Virus record (IMG/VR): IMGVR_UViG_3300006174_000005
Span: 1 to 30,777 of that record
DNA length: 30,777 nt
Reading direction: 5' to 3' (one strand)
Origin: a virus
This document shows, piece by piece, positions 1 through 8,170 of the stretch. Both the position numbers and the translations under genes were made by a program. The first letter of the stretch is position 1; each line of letters opens with the position of its first letter. The notes beneath the pieces were generated by a model. It saw only the letters and a program-made list of their open reading frames with translations, had not been told where the DNA came from and searched no databases.

Positions 1-1
1 C

Positions 2-64
2 GGCGACGGCTCCGGCTCCGGCTACGGCTCCGGCGACGGCTCCGGCTCCGGCTCCGGCGACGGC
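2..64 (+). repeat. GGC-NNC hexanucleotide microrepeat
   Basis: About ten tandem hexamers of the form GGCTCC, GGCGAC or GGCTAC. Every Gly codon is GGC and every alternate codon ends in C, so copy-number changes would lengthen or shorten the protein without shifting frame. Confidence 0.85.
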
Positions 65-70
65 CAATGA
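2..70 (+). CDS. C-terminal end of a Gly-rich repeat protein (5' partial)
   Basis: The second reading frame is open from the window edge to a TGA at 68-70. It reads as alternating Gly and Ser/Asp/Tyr (pattern G-D-G-S-G-S-G-Y) and ends in Gly-Gln. Only the last 22 residues are present, so the function of the parent protein cannot be told. Low-complexity Gly/Asp/Ser/Tyr tails of this kind occur on phage and bacterial proteins as flexible extensions. A good Shine-Dalgarno for the next gene starts 25 bases after the stop, consistent with a short plus-strand gene pair. The other two frames give Arg/Leu or Ala/Pro runs with no reason to prefer them. An alternative is non-coding hexamer repeat DNA at a contig edge. 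Confidence 0.55.
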   Translation, partial: GDGSGSGYGSGDGSGSGSGDGQ

Positions 71-71
71 A

Positions 72-90
72 ACAATTTCTCACAAATTGT
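72..90. promoter_or_regulatory. Inverted repeat upstream of the 110-residue gene
   Basis: Perfect 7-base arms ACAATTT and AAATTGT flank the 5-base spacer CTCAC. It sits 4 bases before the TGAGG ribosome binding site of the gene starting at 108. No T run follows on the plus strand, so it does not look like a terminator. It could be a repressor operator or a 5'-UTR hairpin. Confidence 0.4.
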
Positions 91-107
91 AACATGAGGA
101 TTGGAAT

Positions 108-440
108 ATGGGACTGTACACAGTGATCTGTCCAGAGTGCATAAAGCCCGGCGGAGATGGCTGCGGCGGTGATCACCCGACAGAACTATCTCAGTCGATA
201 GACAAACATAATTCTGAACTCACTGCACTCCGCGCAGAACTGGGCAGGTCTTACAACGACTATAAGAGCCTAAACGATGCATCAATTGAACTTACTATTG
301 AGCGGGACAGGTACAAGGCGGCACTTGAACAAATTGTGGGACATTCAAAAATTCATGCACATTTATATCTAACCGGAGAAACCGATGCATATAGCGGTTC
401 ACTTATGGCTGAAATCGCCAAAGAAGCTTTAAAAACATAA
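108..440 (+). CDS. Small coiled-coil phage protein, function unknown
   Basis: 110 residues. The N-terminus has CPEC (residues 9-12) followed by a Gly/Cys-rich turn, which could be part of a small metal-binding knuckle. Residues about 27-75 are a charged heptad-rich helix likely to be a coiled coil. A TGAGG Shine-Dalgarno 8 bases before ATG supports the start. Phages often encode small proteins with a short Cys motif and a coiled coil in accessory regions, but I do not recognise a named family. It is on the opposite strand from the late genes and probably belongs to an early or accessory operon running in from the left edge. It converges with the phosphoesterase gene; the 61 bases between them hold no visible terminator. 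Confidence 0.7.
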   Translation: MGLYTVICPECIKPGGDGCGGDHPTELSQSIDKHNSELTALRAELGRSYNDYKSLNDASIELTIERDRYKAALEQIVGHSKIHAHLYLTGETDAYSGSLMAEIAKEALKT

Positions 441-501
441 TATCAGTACCAAACATCCCACTCACGCCGCCAGTCATAATCCCATAGCTCAGCATATCGT
501 C

Positions 502-1191
502 TTATTCGAACGGCAACCATTGAGGAGTTCTCCCATTATTGGTTACAAGACCAACGCCTAGGCAGGGCTTAAACTTCGACCCCCGAGCGTAGTCAAACGC
601 ATAGCTCTCAAAGTCAATAAGGCATCCCGTGATCATTCCCCAGATCTGTTGCGTTGCTGTTTGCATGTGCTCAATGCCGGCGAGCGAGTGGTGGTGACCA
701 ATGACCACAGAGCGACCCAAATGAAGTGCGGCTTGTTTGTGTGGGTACTGCCCCCCCCAGTGATCGCCGTGCTCAACGCGCCATGGAAATTTGTCTTTAA
801 CGTCCCAGGCTTGTCGCCATTGCCAACCCTCAGGGGACTGAATAATGTCACAATAAGACCTGATCATTTGTGACGGAATCTCTGCGTCAAACGCCTTACG
901 CATCCAGCGTGTGCCGTGGTTGCTGATCGCAATCTTCATGAGCGGAAACTTATTATACCACCGCGAGAACTCTTCTTGAGAAGCCTTGAGTTCTTGTCTA
1001 GCAGTGTGCGCAGCGTCTGGCGACTTCTTCCAAGCTCCGCCCCAATAGTTGTCCGATTCATCGCCTACGCAATAGACGTGCTCATCTTTTATTTTGTAGT
1101 GTTTTTTAACGTAGCAGCAAAACTCGAGCGCTTTAGGCTCATGGTAGGGAATTTGTAAGTCGCTGATGACAAGCGAGTCACCAAAAGCCAT
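502..1191 (-). CDS. Calcineurin-like metallophosphoesterase
   Basis: 229 residues carrying the ordered motifs of the metallophosphoesterase fold: SDLQIPYH at 10-17 (motif I, where D-x-H is usual), GDESDNY at 43-49 (GDxxD), SNHG at 90-93 (the GNH motif), HGDH at 141-144 and GHHH at 165-168 (GHxH). These residues normally bind two metal ions and hydrolyse phosphoesters. The substrate cannot be inferred; phage members may act on nucleotides or nucleic acid ends. Motif I has Gln where His is typical, with a His four residues later, and motif III has Ser for Gly. It is the last gene of the long minus-strand operon, after the virion genes. AGGT lies only 3 bases before ATG, so translation initiation may be weak. 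The plus-strand open frames across it are shadows. Confidence 0.85.
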   Translation of the reverse strand: MAFGDSLVISDLQIPYHEPKALEFCCYVKKHYKIKDEHVYCVGDESDNYWGGAWKKSPDAAHTARQELKASQEEFSRWYNKFPLMKIAISNHGTRWMRKAFDAEIPSQMIRSYCDIIQSPEGWQWRQAWDVKDKFPWRVEHGDHWGGQYPHKQAALHLGRSVVIGHHHSLAGIEHMQTATQQIWGMITGCLIDFESYAFDYARGSKFKPCLGVGLVTNNGRTPQWLPFE

Positions 1192-1194
1192 GAC

Positions 1195-1228
1195 CTATTG
1201 TCATATGCTTTCGGTGACTACACAATAG
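1195..1228. other. Inverted repeat before the phosphoesterase gene
   Basis: Arms CTATTGT (1195-1201) and ACAATAG (1222-1228), 7 bases each, perfect, with a 20-base loop. In the minus-strand transcript the hairpin would lie directly against the weak AGGT and the ATG of the phosphoesterase gene and could limit its translation. No U run follows. Confidence 0.35.
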
Positions 1229-1238
1229 AGATAGAAAA

Positions 1239-1853
1239 TTAAATGCTGTATCTGCGTTTTTTCTTGCGCTCTTCAATCGCTTTTCTAGCGTCTTCGGGCA
1301 AGCCTGGACCCATCGGAACACCTTCTTGCGCATGGTCAAGACTTGCTGCTTTAGCTGGTTCTGCACTCATGAGCTCAGAGTCGCCGTCATCGATCCAATC
1401 AAGCTCAGGCTTTGTTCCAAGAGCACCGTCATGATCCATTTCTTCAACTAGACCACCGTGGGCGAACATCTCGCCCCTCTCTGATTGCTTATAGAGCTTA
1501 CGAGCGAGAATTCGCTCATGCTCCTCCATTTCGGGTGAAGCAACTTCGCCCTCGTGAACTTTGCCAAGCTCATCGTGCTCCATTAAACCCACTTCGGCTT
1601 GTTCATCATTGTCAGAGGAGAGACCCTCGTCATAATCTTCTCGAATGACGCCGCCATCAGCCATCATGACATTGGGTTTTTTCTCGTCGTGATGATCTAC
1701 GTCGTGAAGTTCACCACCGTGGGCCATCTTCTTATATTTACGCTTCATTGAAAGTGCAGCGGCGATAGCTTGCTTTTGTGGGTGCCCTGCTTTCACCATT
1801 TCTTTAATGTTTGAGCTAACAACTTCTGGGCTATGTCCTTTTTTAAGTGGCAT
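1239..1853 (-). CDS. Acidic virion-associated protein with AHGG motifs
   Basis: 204 residues. The N-terminal basic segment (residues 1-40, MPLKKGHSPE then GHPQKQAIAAALS) resembles a short helical module I recall at the start of many small uncultured-phage proteins. The remainder is acidic, rich in Glu, Asp and His, and probably disordered. It has three A-H/D-G-G motifs: MAHGG 43-47, ADGG 65-68 and AHGG 131-134. The same motif occurs in the 377-residue ejection-type protein of this window. The C-terminus is a basic tract EERKKKRR. AAGGAG 7 bases before ATG supports the start. Function unknown; a minor virion or assembly role is inferred from position only. Confidence 0.75.
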   Translation of the reverse strand: MPLKKGHSPEVVSSNIKEMVKAGHPQKQAIAAALSMKRKYKKMAHGGELHDVDHHDEKKPNVMMADGGVIREDYDEGLSSDNDEQAEVGLMEHDELGKVHEGEVASPEMEEHERILARKLYKQSERGEMFAHGGLVEEMDHDGALGTKPELDWIDDGDSELMSAEPAKAASLDHAQEGVPMGPGLPEDARKAIEERKKKRRYSI

Positions 1854-1863
1854 GAGATTCTCC

Positions 1864-2379
1864 TTAAATTTCCAACCAAAGGTTTCTTACAATTACTTTA
1901 CTAGATCCAACGCTGACCGTTGCTGTCATCAAAACAGACAAACCCGGATCGACTATTATTAGATCCGCTTTTTCAGCTTGAGCAAGTGACCCCACAACAA
2001 CAGAGTCAATCAATGTACCGTTTGCGCTAATTGTTGGGCTTAAATAGACGTTCATAGAACTAGCGGCGCCAGCAAGTCTTTTATTCACAGAAGTCTGCGC
2101 AGCTCCATTCACAGTTATAGTTGGAGCAGAGTAAAAGTTTATAATAGCCGTGGTTCCAGACGTTACGCTTGCAAGCTGTCTCTTATAAAGAAACAGTGCT
2201 TTGTTGATGTTGCTTGCATTGGTAGTCGGGTTTGTAAACAGCAATAGCGCCGTTTCTGACGTTCCAGAAACCGTTTGATTAGTTGTGAAAGAATATTCAT
2301 TTCCTTCATAGGCTTGTTTGCCGTTGATATCTAAGATTGAAAACTTAGGTACTTGTCCGGGATTCATTACAAAAGCCAT
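1864..2379 (-). CDS. Small beta-rich virion-type protein, function unknown
   Basis: 171 residues, rich in Thr, Ser, Val and Ala with alternating hydrophobic strands and almost no charged clusters, as in beta-sandwich decoration or fibre-associated proteins. It has no signal peptide and no Cys. GAGGA sits 8 bases before ATG. It lies between a coiled-coil/TM gene and the AHGG protein at the end of the fibre region and is probably a minor structural component. No family recognised. Confidence 0.7.
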   Translation of the reverse strand: MAFVMNPGQVPKFSILDINGKQAYEGNEYSFTTNQTVSGTSETALLLFTNPTTNASNINKALFLYKRQLASVTSGTTAIINFYSAPTITVNGAAQTSVNKRLAGAASSMNVYLSPTISANGTLIDSVVVGSLAQAEKADLIIVDPGLSVLMTATVSVGSSKVIVRNLWLEI

Positions 2380-2381
2380 GC

Positions 2382-2576
2382 TTAGTTCCTCACAAAAAGT
2401 TCAATTAAAAACGTTGTCAATGACGCCCCAATAAATCCAGCCAGCGAAACAATTCCAGTCATCTTCCAGCGCCAAGAGATGAGTGCATCAATCTTCCCAT
2501 CCATCTTTTCTAGCATGACGGCTTGCCATCTTCCCTGAGCCTCAAGTACCGCGATTCTTTCGCCGTCTGTTTTCAT
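2382..2576 (-). CDS. Small coiled-coil plus transmembrane protein (XhlA/holin-like)
   Basis: 64 residues: an amphipathic helix (residues 1-35, starting KTDGERIAVLEAQG) followed by Trp-Arg-Trp-Lys and one hydrophobic segment (about 38-60) ending in a short charged tail. This order matches XhlA-type haemolysin/holin-associated proteins and small phage membrane proteins. AAGGAA 5 bases before ATG supports the start, and it starts 9 bases after the stop of the exported 679-residue protein. It could be a holin or holin partner for release, separate from the plus-strand lysis cassette, or an anchor for the neighbouring exported protein. The family assignment rests on topology only. Confidence 0.7.
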   Translation of the reverse strand: MKTDGERIAVLEAQGRWQAVMLEKMDGKIDALISWRWKMTGIVSLAGFIGASLTTFLIELFVRN

Positions 2577-2585
2577 AAGGTTCCT

Positions 2586-4625
2586 TTAGTGCTGGCCTAC
2601 ACAATTGATATTAAACTCGTCGTTCCCAAGTGTTCCTGTGGTGTTTGTCCAAAGCTTTACGTTTACGCTTGATGTACTTTCATTTGTTATGACGGCAATT
2701 GGACTTGATGACGCTGCTTTTGCGGTCGCAGTACACATTGGGGTAGCGCTAAATGTTCCTGTTACAAAATTAACTAAATAACTTCCCGTAGCTGACCATG
2801 TAATGCTTGAAATTCCAGCCGTACTCGCAACGCTACCACAGGTACCGCTTGTGCAAATTGCGGACATATTTGCAGACTCAAGTCTATACCCTAAAGTTGT
2901 CGAACTAGACGTTACAGAGCCCGTGAGATAAGGCGCTGGCATTGGGGCGTCGAGTTCGACGACTTTCCAGTTAGTAGTAACTCGCGTCCCATCTCCAAGT
3001 GTTAAAGTATTTGAATTTGCAAATCCCCTAATCCCAAAAGAAGTAGATGAAGTATTAGGTAATGTGTCAATTCCACAAAGCTGAAAGGTCGAGAGATTTC
3101 CGCCAGTCCCTTGATGGAAAAATGTTTGGTCAAGAATTACAGAATTTGTTTCATCATAAAGCTGAAGCCCATTGACGGTACTTGCTGTAGAATTACTTAC
3201 TGCTCCACCTACGCATACTAAATAATTTCCAGTTCTAACAGGTGTAGCAATAATGCCAGGTTTAGCACTTGTTCCAGTCCCACCATAGTTTGTTACAGTC
3301 CCAAAATTTCGATTGGTGGTTTGAGTTAAAGCGCATGAACTACTTGCTGCCGTTCCAAAATCTGCAAAAGATGCTGAAGTAGTTGTCCAAGAACAATTTA
3401 GGTTTTCGTTTCCACTCCAACTCGCAGGGGTAACGTCTGTTCTGTAAAGTTGGGAAAGGATGGCTGGCGGGTAATAAAATACAGATATTTTAAAATCTGC
3501 TAAACCAGCCGTCTGATCATTTTCAATTCTATTCGTTCCACCACCAGAAGAGTATCCTTGAATTCGATAAGTTAAATTGGTCTGTGCTCCAGTATAATCA
3601 AAATTACCTATTACAGTTCCAACAGCAGCATTTGAAGCTGCGTTATTACTTCCAGAATTTCCACCGCCAGAACTGGTTCCATCATAAACTTGATAAGCTT
3701 CGTAGTCCGCTGTAGCGCTTGATTTATTAAAAGTACCCGTTGCTATTACAGTTACATGCCCAGCAGGAATCGCAGGAATAAGCACACCTGGAATTTTTGT
3801 TCCTGGAGCTTGTGCTGCCCCTTGTAGATTAGATCCAGAAGGAAGAGTGCAGGATGATTGAACAGCGTAATCAGCATAAGAAGATGCAGTCGCAGTCCAG
3901 TTACAGCTTGCAACTCCAGGCCAATTTGCAGACCCTAAAAACTGTGCAGAGTTACCACCTAACCCAAGATTAGTCGCACGCCCACAATACATGTAACCAA
4001 GATCAATCGTCGCAGCGGTCGAAGCAGTCGAGTCCGCGACTTGAATCGCAAAGCTTGTGTCACCTGAATTCACCGTAAAGTTCAGCGAAGTAGTCTGATA
4101 CGTGTTACTCGAAGGAAGGACTTGAGTAGCGACTGTCGTAGCACCGTTTTTGATAATGTTGAAATTCCAGTTAGCACTCGAAGTCTTTGCGATAATCGAG
4201 CACATGAGGTTCATGCCGATGTATCCGCCAATGTTCGTTGGCGTGAGTGTTTGAGTAATGCTCATCGTGCCCGTGGTCGAAGCACCGTAACTCATAAGTC
4301 CGGCTTGTGTTCCACCTTCTAGCAAGTTCGCCGCAGTCGCGTCTGCAGTGAACGTCCCTGGAGTTCCACCCCCAAGCGCCAAGGTCCAACTCGTCGTTGC
4401 ATTGCTTGAAATGCTTGCTTGGAAAGTTGGGTTGGCAAGTAGGTTTGTGTTACCTGTCTCAAAGAGCGCCTTAATACCACCGAGAGAGGTTACGGAGTAG
4501 TTTGGAGTTACGAAGTTAAACGCGACCGCCGCAGTTTGATTTTGCCCATTAACGCTCGTTGGCGGCAATCCCGCGTTAGCGCATGTAGTCCAGAGAAGTA
4601 ACGTCGCAACCAGTTTTTTAATCAT
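2586..4625 (-). CDS. Exported Cys-paired, domain-duplicated protein in the fibre locus
   Basis: 679 residues from the ATG at 4625, which overlaps the upstream stop as ATGA; an in-frame ATG at 4637 would add four residues. With this start the protein opens with a clear Sec signal peptide: MIKK, a hydrophobic core LVATLLLW, and the cleavage motif ANA|G near residues 16-19. About residues 62-214 begin NLLANPTF and look like a carbohydrate-binding jelly roll. Two diverged copies of a roughly 150-residue domain follow (about 234-388 and 402-564), each opening with C-x-W-T and a second Cys about 17-18 residues later. A C-terminal Cys-containing domain follows. Paired Cys and a signal peptide indicate folding outside the cytoplasm, which is unusual for an ordinary tail fibre. 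Possible roles are a surface adhesin, a receptor-masking protein, or a fibre borrowed from a host surface protein. Confidence 0.8.
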   Translation of the reverse strand: MIKKLVATLLLWTTCANAGLPPTSVNGQNQTAAVAFNFVTPNYSVTSLGGIKALFETGNTNLLANPTFQASISSNATTSWTLALGGGTPGTFTADATAANLLEGGTQAGLMSYGASTTGTMSITQTLTPTNIGGYIGMNLMCSIIAKTSSANWNFNIIKNGATTVATQVLPSSNTYQTTSLNFTVNSGDTSFAIQVADSTASTAATIDLGYMYCGRATNLGLGGNSAQFLGSANWPGVASCNWTATASSYADYAVQSSCTLPSGSNLQGAAQAPGTKIPGVLIPAIPAGHVTVIATGTFNKSSATADYEAYQVYDGTSSGGGNSGSNNAASNAAVGTVIGNFDYTGAQTNLTYRIQGYSSGGGTNRIENDQTAGLADFKISVFYYPPAILSQLYRTDVTPASWSGNENLNCSWTTTSASFADFGTAASSSCALTQTTNRNFGTVTNYGGTGTSAKPGIIATPVRTGNYLVCVGGAVSNSTASTVNGLQLYDETNSVILDQTFFHQGTGGNLSTFQLCGIDTLPNTSSTSFGIRGFANSNTLTLGDGTRVTTNWKVVELDAPMPAPYLTGSVTSSSTTLGYRLESANMSAICTSGTCGSVASTAGISSITWSATGSYLVNFVTGTFSATPMCTATAKAASSSPIAVITNESTSSVNVKLWTNTTGTLGNDEFNINCVGQH

Positions 4626-7600
4626 TGTTGTATCCATTGAAGGTTATAAGTTGGTGTCCCTGACTCTGAACAAATCGACAGAGCCGCACCAGAAGGAACA
4701 TACCCAGTATCTTGACCGGGAAGCAATTGGAATCCTGTAGCAGTACCAGCGGTATTACCAAATCCAGTCACCCAACGAATATTGACAGTGTTTGTCGATT
4801 GATTCTGAAGAATAAAACCCTTAGCACCGTATGGAACCGTAATGTTTGCCGCAGTCGTGCTTGCGGTAGTTGTGCTATTCGTGCCGTTATTATTGATATC
4901 AGCCGTTGCAGACAATTGTATTCGATTAATTGCGCGAGTAAAGGAAGGAGTTGTTCCCCCAAGAGTTTGCACATAGCGTACTTGAACACCCTTAAACAAC
5001 AAAGGTGGAGATTGTACAATCCCAGTTGTTGTCTGAGTAGGAAAGTTATAGACCGTCTGCCAGTTTGTCGGCGTACTATCTTGCGCTTCTTGAACAGCAA
5101 CTTGGTAGGTTGGAGTAGTACCCGAAACAACTGTAATTGGTATACTTACTACATAAGCCACACCAAATGTAGGAATGAACGCTGCAGTTGTGGTGGTTGT
5201 TGTAATTGCTGCTGAAGCAACATCCTGCACAAAACCAGGAATTGCAAGCTGATCTGATACAACTTTAGTAACTGAGCTAACAGTGGAGCAGGTCGTAACT
5301 GTAGAGCACGTGGTTAAAGTTCCAGAGTTAACAATGACCCCCAAGTCATTACCAAATGAAGTTAAGTTTGTTTCATTTCCAAGAACACCATCGATGCCTT
5401 GAATTGTAAGAACTGTACCCGTTGTAGTGCATTGTAACCGAACATATTTGTAACCCATTGGGCTAAACTTGTAAGTAGCCGCAGCCGTTAACGTACCAGC
5501 CGCAGATCCCTGAGTTGTTACGTTTTGTACTGGAATTGCTGCCCACGTAGTTTGTGATAAATCATTAGAACCTTGAGCGGTTAAAACCGTGGTTGTAATT
5601 GCAGAAATCTGTACGTTAAAGACTTGGAATCCAGAAGCATCAATCGGACCCATAACGGTCTGACCAGAGGTGATTGTATATGTCCAAGGCATTGCTACCT
5701 TGGCATTAGGCTGACCCCAAGTAGCTACGCTTATGGCAGCAGTACCAGAAGTATAAGCCGTCATTTGTGCGCGGAAATAGTTTGTAGCTGTTCCGCTTGG
5801 TGGAATACTAACAAGCCAAAGCCCATTGGCCGTAGTTGTTGATGCTGCTTGAGCTGTAGCAGCGCCGTTTAATGGAAATGCATTTACAGCGGTATAAGTA
5901 GATCCATCGCTTGAGGTAGTAAATGAAATGGTTCCAGACCATGTCGTTGTTGCCGCCGCGCTATTGGTAATAGATACCAAATAGGTTGCGCCACCTTCAA
6001 CCTGATATTGCGACAAGGCATTGAGCGCCGCCATCGTATTAGCTGATGGATTATTTAAAATCTGTGGAGCATTTGCATTTACGGTCGGCTCACCTAAAGG
6101 GTTATTGAGTGCGATATCATAAACCTGAAGCCTGCCTTTTGCATCAAGCTGTAAGGCAGCTTGCTGTGTATTTGTTAAACTTGGTGCCGTAGAGTTGTAA
6201 ACACCACCAGTAAGTTGTGAATTAGTCGCAGCAGTACCAGGGGCAACCGTACCAATAACAGAGATTTGATTTGCGCTTGTCGCCGCACCAGTTGGTAGGC
6301 TAACCGTACCGGAAACGTTTGTGATGTTCCAAATCCCGCTTTGAGTTGCCAAAACATTTGAATCGCTTGAAACCGTAACCCTTGGAATACCCGAACCGCT
6401 TGCCCCAGTTCCGGTTACAACCGCATTACCACCAAACTGTGCTATGTTTTCATTCCAAGGAGTTGCATTAGCAGTCCCTTGATTTGACGTAACAGTTGTG
6501 GGAGGCGTAAGGGTTGTAATCTGTGCAGCGGGAAGAACCACGGGTAATGAGGCTGCCGACAATTGCTGACCGATTGCTATTGCAGAGCCACCAACTTGAT
6601 TCAAATTTACGTTTTGCTCACCTGAAGGCGTTATTGTAACAGTCCCCGATATTGGGAGCGCCTGACCACCAGATACACCCTGAACGCTTACAACACCGCC
6701 AGATGGAGTTCCAGCTACACCATACCCTGCAACATTACCGATGTTATTTCCACCTTGAGGAAGTGAAGCCCCAAGAGACACGATAGCCGTAGAATCATCT
6801 CCAACTAGGGTAATAACGGCTGTGCCGCTTGTAATGGTGTTCCCAGTAATACGAACAGACGTTAAACCAGCAGCATTAATCTGTGCCTGATTTGGAGCGC
6901 TAAACGTGCTCGATATTAAACCAGCAGCAGTTACTGCGTAACCATTTTGAAAGGTAATTCCATCAACGCTTGTTTGAACTTGAAGTGATCCAGTAAATGC
7001 ACCAGTAATCAACATCCCAACCTGTCCCAAGCTTGGAGCTGTTATTGTTACAGATTGATTGCTTGTAATGTTTCCAGTAGCTACAGTGTTTGGACCCGCG
7101 ATGACAGGCAGAGAGCTGCTGGTAAGGGCGGTTCCGTTGATGTCTGCAATGCTGATCGGGTGATTGCCTAGAGAATTTACAGACGGCATTGACCCATAGC
7201 CTACGTCTAGTACGAACGTAGTAGTAGTGGATGCACCGGTATTCTTTGCCGTAAGATTAACGTAGTTTCCGTTAATAATAAGTGACTGTGCAAACTGCTG
7301 ATTTGCAGCAATAGTCCAGACAATCGGAGGCAATTTATGAGTTCCTGCAAGGTCCGTATATTGATTGAATGTAAGCGTGATTGGTTGATCTGAAGTCATG
7401 TCAATCGAGATCGATTGCTGATTTGTTCCTGCTTCAATCGTTCCGGTAAATGTCGCATTTGATGCAAGCTGAGTTGACGATGAATTTCCTACGCTTGGAA
7501 CAAACATTGTAGCAGCAATTGCAACTTCCGACGCATATCCACCATTACCGTCCGCTGCACCTGTAATCGGCTCAAGAAGACCTCCAACTACAACCCCAAC

Positions 7601-7705
7601 TTGAGTTGAGTTTGCAGGAGCAGCAGATCCATTCACACCAACGCTTGAAAGACCACCACCAGAACCAGCGAGCGCACCGTTATATATTGCGTAAAAATTA
7701 GCCAT
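4622..7705 (-). CDS. Long beta-rich tail fibre or virion surface protein
   Basis: 1027 residues, very rich in Thr, Ser, Ala, Gly, Val and Asn, with long alternating-hydrophobic beta stretches and few charged residues, typical of phage fibres and adhesive surface proteins. The N-terminal 50 residues (ending in VGVVVGG and PITGA) may be the virion attachment part. Segments such as NTQQAALQLDAKGRLQVYD, about halfway along, resemble short modules seen in fibre-like proteins of uncultured phages. There is no signal peptide. AGGTGG lies 6 bases before ATG. It follows a 131-residue beta protein with no gap and overlaps the exported protein by 4 bases, so the three are co-translated. Host receptor binding is inferred from composition and location; no enzymatic motif seen. 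Confidence 0.75.
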   Translation of the reverse strand: MANFYAIYNGALAGSGGGLSSVGVNGSAAPANSTQVGVVVGGLLEPITGAADGNGGYASEVAIAATMFVPSVGNSSSTQLASNATFTGTIEAGTNQQSISIDMTSDQPITLTFNQYTDLAGTHKLPPIVWTIAANQQFAQSLIINGNYVNLTAKNTGASTTTTFVLDVGYGSMPSVNSLGNHPISIADINGTALTSSSLPVIAGPNTVATGNITSNQSVTITAPSLGQVGMLITGAFTGSLQVQTSVDGITFQNGYAVTAAGLISSTFSAPNQAQINAAGLTSVRITGNTITSGTAVITLVGDDSTAIVSLGASLPQGGNNIGNVAGYGVAGTPSGGVVSVQGVSGGQALPISGTVTITPSGEQNVNLNQVGGSAIAIGQQLSAASLPVVLPAAQITTLTPPTTVTSNQGTANATPWNENIAQFGGNAVVTGTGASGSGIPRVTVSSDSNVLATQSGIWNITNVSGTVSLPTGAATSANQISVIGTVAPGTAATNSQLTGGVYNSTAPSLTNTQQAALQLDAKGRLQVYDIALNNPLGEPTVNANAPQILNNPSANTMAALNALSQYQVEGGATYLVSITNSAAATTTWSGTISFTTSSDGSTYTAVNAFPLNGAATAQAASTTTANGLWLVSIPPSGTATNYFRAQMTAYTSGTAAISVATWGQPNAKVAMPWTYTITSGQTVMGPIDASGFQVFNVQISAITTTVLTAQGSNDLSQTTWAAIPVQNVTTQGSAAGTLTAAATYKFSPMGYKYVRLQCTTTGTVLTIQGIDGVLGNETNLTSFGNDLGVIVNSGTLTTCSTVTTCSTVSSVTKVVSDQLAIPGFVQDVASAAITTTTTTAAFIPTFGVAYVVSIPITVVSGTTPTYQVAVQEAQDSTPTNWQTVYNFPTQTTTGIVQSPPLLFKGVQVRYVQTLGGTTPSFTRAINRIQLSATADINNNGTNSTTTASTTAANITVPYGAKGFILQNQSTNTVNIRWVTGFGNTAGTATGFQLLPGQDTGYVPSGAALSICSESGTPTYNLQWIQQ

Positions 7706-8101
7706 TTATGCCACCTTACAGTTGATCGTTGCGTTTAATGTTCCGGTGCCGCTTGTTGGAGTATAAACAGCTCGAATTGCATATGCAGCGAGATCACACA
7801 TATCGATCTCACCGTTGCCGGTGTTTCCGCTGACCGGAGCTGAAGACACAAGACTTCCGCTAATCGCAAGAGGCAGCGTATTCCAGGTACCGGCATTAAT
7901 AACCGTGACACCATCAGGGCCTAACGTGTAGTCATTTGACGCTTGAATCGAAACAGCGCCCACCGGCGTAGTACCAACCCAACTAAACGTATAGCTTGCC
8001 ATTGTAAGATTGGTAATAATCGTAACGGCGCTAGTAATATTAGACGCCATGCTCTGATTTACAATCACTGGATATTGCCTGATATTTGGGCGACTCGCCA
8101 T
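7706..8101 (-). CDS. Small beta-rich virion protein
   Basis: 131 residues, Thr/Ser/Ile/Val-rich, with a pattern suggesting a single beta-sandwich: the centre reads FSWVGTTPVGAVSIQASND, as in phage baseplate or fibre accessory domains that bind sugars or cap a fibre. AAAGAGG lies 7 bases before ATG. It is the first gene after the ejection-protein cluster and directly abuts the long fibre gene. A 66-base gap upstream holds a hairpin-rich element, so it may begin its own expression unit. Likely a fibre adaptor or decoration protein; no family recognised. Confidence 0.7.
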   Translation of the reverse strand: MASRPNIRQYPVIVNQSMASNITSAVTIITNLTMASYTFSWVGTTPVGAVSIQASNDYTLGPDGVTVINAGTWNTLPLAISGSLVSSAPVSGNTGNGEIDMCDLAAYAIRAVYTPTSGTGTLNATINCKVA

Positions 8102-8122
8102 TTGAGAACCTCTTTTTTGAGT

Positions 8123-8170
8123 TAGGGCTTTTGACCCTAGGTTATACTAATCAGGAAAATGGGCGCCCTA
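8123..8170 (-). terminator. Hairpin-rich junction element, possible weak terminator
   Basis: In the minus-strand transcript, just after the stop of the 1007-residue gene, the sequence is GGGCGCCCATTTTCC, then GTATAA, then a small hairpin with 5-base arms TAGGG and CCCTA. TAGGGC (8123-8128) can also pair with GCCCTA (8165-8170). The C-rich/T-rich/GTATA order matches the elements beside the coat gene. There is no long U run, so termination would be inefficient. Confidence 0.35.

Noticed and set aside
500-535. GTTCGAATA-like string on the minus strand suggesting a tRNA T arm
   Set aside because: No matching acceptor or anticodon arm nearby and it lies in the end of the phosphoesterase gene.
4712-5215. 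167-residue plus-strand and 120-residue minus-strand frames in the fibre gene
   Set aside because: Cys/Arg/Ser-rich or Leu/Arg-rich shadows of a Thr/Ser-rich repetitive gene.
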